DNA from: Gammaproteobacteria bacterium
GTDB lineage: Bacteria; Pseudomonadota; Gammaproteobacteria; Chromatiales; Chromatiaceae
NCBI GenBank assembly: GCA_009928645.1
Contig: SACH01000009.1
Location: 1-61,821, forward strand
Length of the DNA stretch: 61,821 bases
Direction of reading: 5' to 3'
Each line of letters begins with the position of its first letter. The stretch's first letter is position 1. Shown piece after piece: positions 58,233 to 61,821 of the stretch. The translations under genes and the position numbers were made by a program. The notes beneath the pieces were generated by a model. The model saw only the letters and a list, made by a program, of their open reading frames with translations, was not told where the DNA came from and ran no database searches.

Positions 58233-58805
58233 ATGAAAAACAGTCCCCTTTTGTCTTTGTGCCTGGTGGCCAGCCTGGTGCTGATCTCACCCCTCGGCTA
58301 CGCGGTCACGGAGCATGACAATGTCGTGGAATTCCACTCCCAGCCGGGTGACGAATACTCTCAAGTTACCTCGCTCGTCTTTTATTTCGACGGGAATTAC
58401 AGCATCACGAGTGGTCAGCCCTGGGATGGGGTGATCACCAACAATGTCTCCGCTGACTACCCCGCTTATCAGGCGGATGCCTTAGCGGGCAGACATTCCA
58501 GCGATCCCCCGTCTACATTCTTTACACAGCGTGCCGGGGGTGAGTGGATAACGACGGCTGGACAACCGGGAATCGCGGGGATGAATTTTGCGTTTACGGG
58601 AAGCCTGGAAATTGATGGCAGCGACTATAGCATCGTGCTGGGTCAGAATATGTGCGGCTCTCGTAATTGTTGGTACCTGGGCGCCAACCAAAGTGGCTTC
58701 GAGGTGGATGCAGATGGCTGGCTCCTGACGCCCGATGGTCAATATCGCATCAAGCCCTCCACGGATGACGATGTTTACAATGAATTCCGGGTATTTAACT
58801 ACTAG
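58233..58805 (+). CDS. Secreted protein of unknown family, paralog A
   Basis: 190 residues. Signal peptide MKNSPLLSLCLVASLVLISPLGYA, then TEHDNVVEFHSQ. The mature part is beta-rich in look: SLVFYFDGNYSITSGQPWDGVITNN, NFAFTGSLEIDGSDYSIVLGQN, NCWYLGANQSGFEVDADGW, LTPDGQYRI. It is clearly paralogous with the next gene (shared TEHDN-V-F, GQPWDG-TNN, LEI-G-DY-V-GQ, WYLG-N-SGF, TPDG-YRI). No domain is recognised. The lower GC and weak codon bias compared with flanking genes hint at transfer. Confidence 0.75.
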   Translation: MKNSPLLSLCLVASLVLISPLGYAVTEHDNVVEFHSQPGDEYSQVTSLVFYFDGNYSITSGQPWDGVITNNVSADYPAYQADALAGRHSSDPPSTFFTQRAGGEWITTAGQPGIAGMNFAFTGSLEIDGSDYSIVLGQNMCGSRNCWYLGANQSGFEVDADGWLLTPDGQYRIKPSTDDDVYNEFRVFNY

Positions 58806-58816
58806 CCTGGCGAGGT

Positions 58817-59452
58817 ATGAATCGTATGCGAACGTCTATTGAATTAAGGGCGAGTATCCTGATTAGCCTGATGTTGTCTTCATTTCCCTCCTGGGCCGCG
58901 ACTGAACATGACAATACCGTTGATTTCTCTTCGTGGCCCAGCGCTCACGCTTGCGGCGGATCGCAAGTCAATAGCATCGTCTTTTACTATACCGGGGAAT
59001 ATAGCGTTACCGATGGCCAACCTTGGGATGGGATTACCACGAATAATATCACCAGCCAGAAAGGGGGCGTGCCGACTTATCAGGTGGATGTGTTCGCCGG
59101 GAGAAAAGCCAGTCAACCTCCCGCTGACTTTTTCATTCAGCTCGCTGGTGCCATCAACATTGGAGTCAGCGGCGCGGCGCAGTTTGATACCCTAAACTTC
59201 GCTTTGACCGGCGTCCTGGAAATCGAGGGAAATGACTATCAGGTAGTGATTGGACAAGTCGGCGTCATGGCGGGTGAGCCTAGTAACATTTGGTATCTCG
59301 GTCCCAATGAAAGTGGTTTCAATTACGTTAACACGTTTTATTCCTCCGATCATTGTGAATATTTGACGACCCCCGACGGAAACTATCGCATAGGCATGGC
59401 ATGGCAAACAATGCCCAATGCTTATACCTTTTATGTTTCGAAAAGCCCATAA
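58817..59452 (+). CDS. Secreted protein of unknown family, paralog B
   Basis: 211 residues, 11 bases after paralog A. Signal peptide with core ASILISLMLSSFPSWA, then TEHDNTVDFSSWP. Shared blocks with A: IVFYYTGEYSVTDGQPWDG, FALTGVLEIEGNDYQVVIGQ, IWYLGPNESGFNY, TTPDGNYRIG. B has an insertion (VSGAAQFDTL) and two Cys (HACGG, DHCEY). The pair may form an outer-surface or extracellular unit. The AT-richer composition matches A. GAGG precedes the ATG at 58817. Confidence 0.75.
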   Translation: MNRMRTSIELRASILISLMLSSFPSWAATEHDNTVDFSSWPSAHACGGSQVNSIVFYYTGEYSVTDGQPWDGITTNNITSQKGGVPTYQVDVFAGRKASQPPADFFIQLAGAINIGVSGAAQFDTLNFALTGVLEIEGNDYQVVIGQVGVMAGEPSNIWYLGPNESGFNYVNTFYSSDHCEYLTTPDGNYRIGMAWQTMPNAYTFYVSKSP

Positions 59453-59586
59453 ATTCATTCACAGGGCTGGATCCAGGATGGAAGAAGGCGCCTGTCCATT
59501 TCACTGTTGCACGAACCCCCTCATCCCTTCCCCGCCATCGCCACGCACCCAGGCCCTGGCCTGCCCAATCCCCCCGGAGAAGAACC

Positions 59587-60600
59587 ATGACTGGTCATTT
59601 TGCTCTCTATCCGCGCCAACCCGTTCCGGGTACCCGGAGCCTGCTGCTGGCCACCCTGACCGCCCTGGTGCTGAGCCAAGGCTGTAGCAACAGCGGTAAC
59701 GACAACGCCCCACCCTTCTTCGTCAAGCAGGAGCCCTTCGAGGGCCAGTCGATCAACGCCGGGGCCGTTTCCCTCACCTATCGCGCCACCGACCCCGAAG
59801 GGGCCGAGGTCCGGTATGACGTCCGCCTCGGCACCAGCGCGAGCGCCCTGCGACCCCTGGCCAGCCTCACCGTCGAGGAACATGTCGCCAGCGGCCCCCT
59901 GGCCCCCAATACCCGTTACTACTGGCAAGTCGTCGCCACCGACCCCCTCGGGGCCCGGCGGCAGAGCCCGGTCCAGTCCTTCACCACCGGCAGTCGGGTC
60001 AGCGTCACCGACCTCGACGGCAATGAATACGCCACCGTCCAGATCGGCACCCAGGTGTGGATGGCGGAAAATCTCAAGACCCGCACCTACCGTAACGGCG
60101 AACCGATTCCCAACCTCCCCGACAACCAGGCCTGGGTCGACGACCAGGACGGCGCCTGGTGCGAGCACCCCGATCCCGGCTTCGACGCAAGCGCCTACGG
60201 CCTCCTATACAACTGGTACGCCGTCGCCAACCCCAACGGCCTGGCGCCGGAGGGCTGGCATGTGCCCACGGACGACGAATGGGCGACCCTCATGGGCTAC
60301 CTCGGTGGCGACCCGGTGGCCGGGGGACTGCTCAAGGAAACCGGCTTCGACCACTGGTTCGCCCCCAACACCGGCGCCAGCAATGGCAGCGGCTTCACCG
60401 CCCGCGGCGGCGGCCACCGCGAGACCTGGGATGGCGACTTCGACCTGGCCGGCTACAACGGCTTCTTCTGGAGCGCCAGCGACCTCAGCAGCCATTCCAC
60501 CAATTACCGGGGCCTGGGCAATCGCAAGATCAACGCCGGGCGCTACACCGCCCTCAAGAACGCCGGTTTCTCCGTGCGCTGCCTGGCGGATGCCGATTAG
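59587..60600 (+). CDS. FISUMP-domain surface (lipo)protein with fibronectin-III-like segment
   Basis: 337 residues. A signal ends near VLSQGC, a weak lipobox (Gln at -2). Residues about 45-140 are fibronectin-III-like (LTYRATDPEGAEVRYDVRLG, LAPNTRYYWQVVATDPLG). The rest is a Fib_succ_major/FISUMP domain: VTDLDGNEYATVQIGTQVWMAENLKTRTY, YGLLYNWYAVAN, GWHVPTDDEWATLMGYLGG, FWSASD, VRCLAD. This domain is frequent in Bacteroidetes and Fibrobacter surface proteins and much rarer in gammaproteobacteria, suggesting transfer. GGAGAAG lies before ATG 59587. A truncated copy of its 3-prime end lies at 58032. Confidence 0.88.
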   Translation: MTGHFALYPRQPVPGTRSLLLATLTALVLSQGCSNSGNDNAPPFFVKQEPFEGQSINAGAVSLTYRATDPEGAEVRYDVRLGTSASALRPLASLTVEEHVASGPLAPNTRYYWQVVATDPLGARRQSPVQSFTTGSRVSVTDLDGNEYATVQIGTQVWMAENLKTRTYRNGEPIPNLPDNQAWVDDQDGAWCEHPDPGFDASAYGLLYNWYAVANPNGLAPEGWHVPTDDEWATLMGYLGGDPVAGGLLKETGFDHWFAPNTGASNGSGFTARGGGHRETWDGDFDLAGYNGFFWSASDLSSHSTNYRGLGNRKINAGRYTALKNAGFSVRCLADAD

Positions 60601-60875
60601 CCCCGAGCCCGAGGGGCAATATCGCATCCGCTTCGTTCGGACCCCTCACGCTTCGGGTAGGCTGCGTCGGTTCACGCCGCTGAGTATTCGCTCAGACCTC
60701 TCACGCCCCAGGAATGCCTCTTTGCTGCACTCTACTGATTTTACTGCCCTCCTCCCCCCTAGCGAGGGAGGGTTGGGGAGAGGGGGCTGAACGATTGCAT
60801 CGCACCGAGTAATTCGCTGAAGACGATGGTTACAATGAATCCCGGATACTCTGTTACTCGTCTGGTGGGGTTATC
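60601..60875 (+). pseudogene. Degenerate third copy of the secreted-paralog 3-prime end
   Basis: After the FISUMP stop the sequence CCCGAGGGGCAATATCGCAT (60607-60626) resembles the TPDGQYRI end of paralog A. About 190 bases later (60817-60862) GACGATGGTTACAATGAATC and CCGGATACTC resemble the end of A (GACGATGTTTACAATGAATT, CCGGGTATTT). An inserted segment separates the two parts, carrying the GC-rich repeat copy at 60748-60789. No intact frame remains. Confidence 0.7.
60748..60789. repeat. Second copy of dispersed GC-rich repeat
   Basis: Reversed and diverged copy of the 27493-27534 repeat (AGGGAGGGTTGGGGAGAGGG on the plus strand), with an imperfect hairpin CCTCCCCCC / GAGGGAGGG. It lies inside the segment interrupting the third paralog remnant. 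Confidence 0.55.
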
Positions 60876-61821
60876 GTGACGACATTGTTGGATATGCGCG
60901 GGATCGTCAAGGCGTTTCCCGGCGTCAAAGCCCTGGACCGCGTCTCCGTGGCGGTCAGGGAGGGGGAGATCCACGCCCTCTGCGGCGAGAACGGGGCCGG
61001 CAAATCGACCCTGATGAAGGTGCTGTCCGGGGTCTATCCCCATGGAACCTACGAGGGGGAGATCCTGCTCCGCGGCCAACCGGTAGCCTTCAAGGACATC
61101 CGCGCCAGCGAGGCGGCGGGCATTGCCATCATCCACCAGGAACTGGCCCTAATCCCGGAGTTGTCCATCACCGAGAACCTCTTTCTCGGTCACGAGGTCG
61201 CCAGGGGGGGCATCATCGACTGGGCCCAGGCGCGGGTGCGGGCCACCAGGTTGATGGAGCAGGTGGGCCTGCGCGAGAACCCGGACACGGCCATCAAGCA
61301 CATCGGCGTGGGAAAGCAGCAGCTTGTCGAGATCGCCAAGGCGCTGGGCAAGGACGTCCGGCTGCTGATCCTCGACGAGCCTACGGCGGCCCTCAACGAG
61401 GACGACTCCGCCCATCTGCTGAAGCTGTTGCGGGGCCTGCGCGCCCGGGGCCTGACCTCCATCCTCATCAGCCACAAGCTGAACGAGGTCCTGGCCATCG
61501 CCGATACCGTGACCATCATCCGTGATGGCCAGTCGATCGAGACCCTGCGCCTGACGGGCGAAGGGGCCGAGGTGGTGGACGAGGACCGCCTCATCCGCGG
61601 CATGGTAGGGCGCTCCCTGGGTGCCCGTTTTCCCCAACGGACCCCCCAGATCGGTTCGACCTTCTTCGAGGTACGTGACTGGACGGTGCGTCACCCTCAG
61701 GTTGCCGAGCGCCTGGTCTGCAAGGGCGTCAGCTTCTTTGTCCGCCGCGGCGAGATCCTGGGTTTGGCTGGGCTCATGGGCGCGGGCCGCACCGAGTTGG
61801 TCCGCTCCCTGTTCGGGCGTT
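60876..61821 (+). CDS. gguA: Sugar ABC transporter ATP-binding protein, 5-prime part (GguA/XylG type)
   Basis: 315 codons are visible and the frame leaves the window. GTG 60876 gives [20 protein letters not shown]. Walker A is GENGAGKS, then [34 protein letters not shown], signature [15 protein letters not shown], Walker [12 protein letters not shown], and SHKLNEV; a second ATPase domain starts ([27 protein letters not shown]). Duplicated ATPases of this kind power uptake of monosaccharides; the text is closest by memory to GguA/MmsA (multiple monosaccharide) with XylG next. The solute-binding gene is not upstream here, where debris of secreted-protein copies lies instead. Confidence 0.9.
   Translation, partial: MTTLLDMRGIVKAFPGVKALDRVSVAVREGEIHALCGENGAGKSTLMKVLSGVYPHGTYEGEILLRGQPVAFKDIRASEAAGIAIIHQELALIPELSITENLFLGHEVARGGIIDWAQARVRATRLMEQVGLRENPDTAIKHIGVGKQQLVEIAKALGKDVRLLILDEPTAALNEDDSAHLLKLLRGLRARGLTSILISHKLNEVLAIADTVTIIRDGQSIETLRLTGEGAEVVDEDRLIRGMVGRSLGARFPQRTPQIGSTFFEVRDWTVRHPQVAERLVCKGVSFFVRRGEILGLAGLMGAGRTELVRSLFGR

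Overview
This window looks like chromosome from a GC-rich purple phototrophic gammaproteobacterium, most likely a purple sulfur bacterium (Chromatiaceae-like). The main clue is a PpsR/CrtJ-type photosynthesis repressor overlapping a bacteriophytochrome gene (27720-31303). Trk, KdpDE, PqiC/Mla, Spy/CpxP and RlpA types fit a gammaproteobacterium. The placement is inferred from gene families; no rRNA, tRNA or CRISPR array was seen. High GC makes long antisense shadow ORFs common, and these are left out.

Layout. 1-740: tail of a type IIG (MmeI-like) methyltransferase and a palindromic repeat. 740-4709: minus-strand Mla/MCE lipid-transport operon. 4969-9762: two unknown proteins, a pentapeptide-repeat protein, a parvulin isomerase, a Spy/CpxP-like protein and a lipoprotein. 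9806-16839: potassium block, with an RCK channel, KdpE and a KdpD lacking its N-terminal half on one strand and TrkH-TrkA on the other. 17275-23088: CheR, giant hybrid kinase and GAF-PAS protein. 23197-27488: SLC13-type, DmeF-like and GDT1-like transporters and a Tyr/Trp-rich secreted protein. 27540-34315: bacteriophytochrome with a severed GGDEF relic, PpsR and a second hybrid kinase. 34493-39246: iron-type alcohol dehydrogenase, RlpA, methyltransferase, glutathione peroxidase, ApbE. 39554-46676: exopolysaccharide block (GH18-CE4-GT2 fusion, GH26, membrane GH17, small membrane protein). 46834-51407: TerC, saccharopine-dehydrogenase-like protein, 7TMR-DISM kinase. 51434-58009: AAA ATPase with nuclease-like tail, carboxylesterase, large lipoprotein, orphan OmpR-type regulator. 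58032-60875: two paralogous secreted proteins of unknown family, a FISUMP lipoprotein, and debris of further copies. 60876-end: start of a sugar ABC-transporter ATPase.

Themes. Signalling is dense: three hybrid or membrane kinases, two response regulators, a phytochrome, PpsR and CheR. Overlapping start/stop codons couple several pairs (TAATG at 1553-1557; ATGA at 12132, 18345, 29927 and 43213). Degenerate hexanucleotide (two-codon) repeats swell linkers and termini of many unrelated proteins, and also occur between genes. The strongest leads are the phytochrome that appears to have lost a diguanylate-cyclase output while coupled to PpsR, the Kdp-type sensor pair placed among Trk and channel genes, the tri-modular polysaccharide synthase, and the tandem secreted paralogs with their broken copies.
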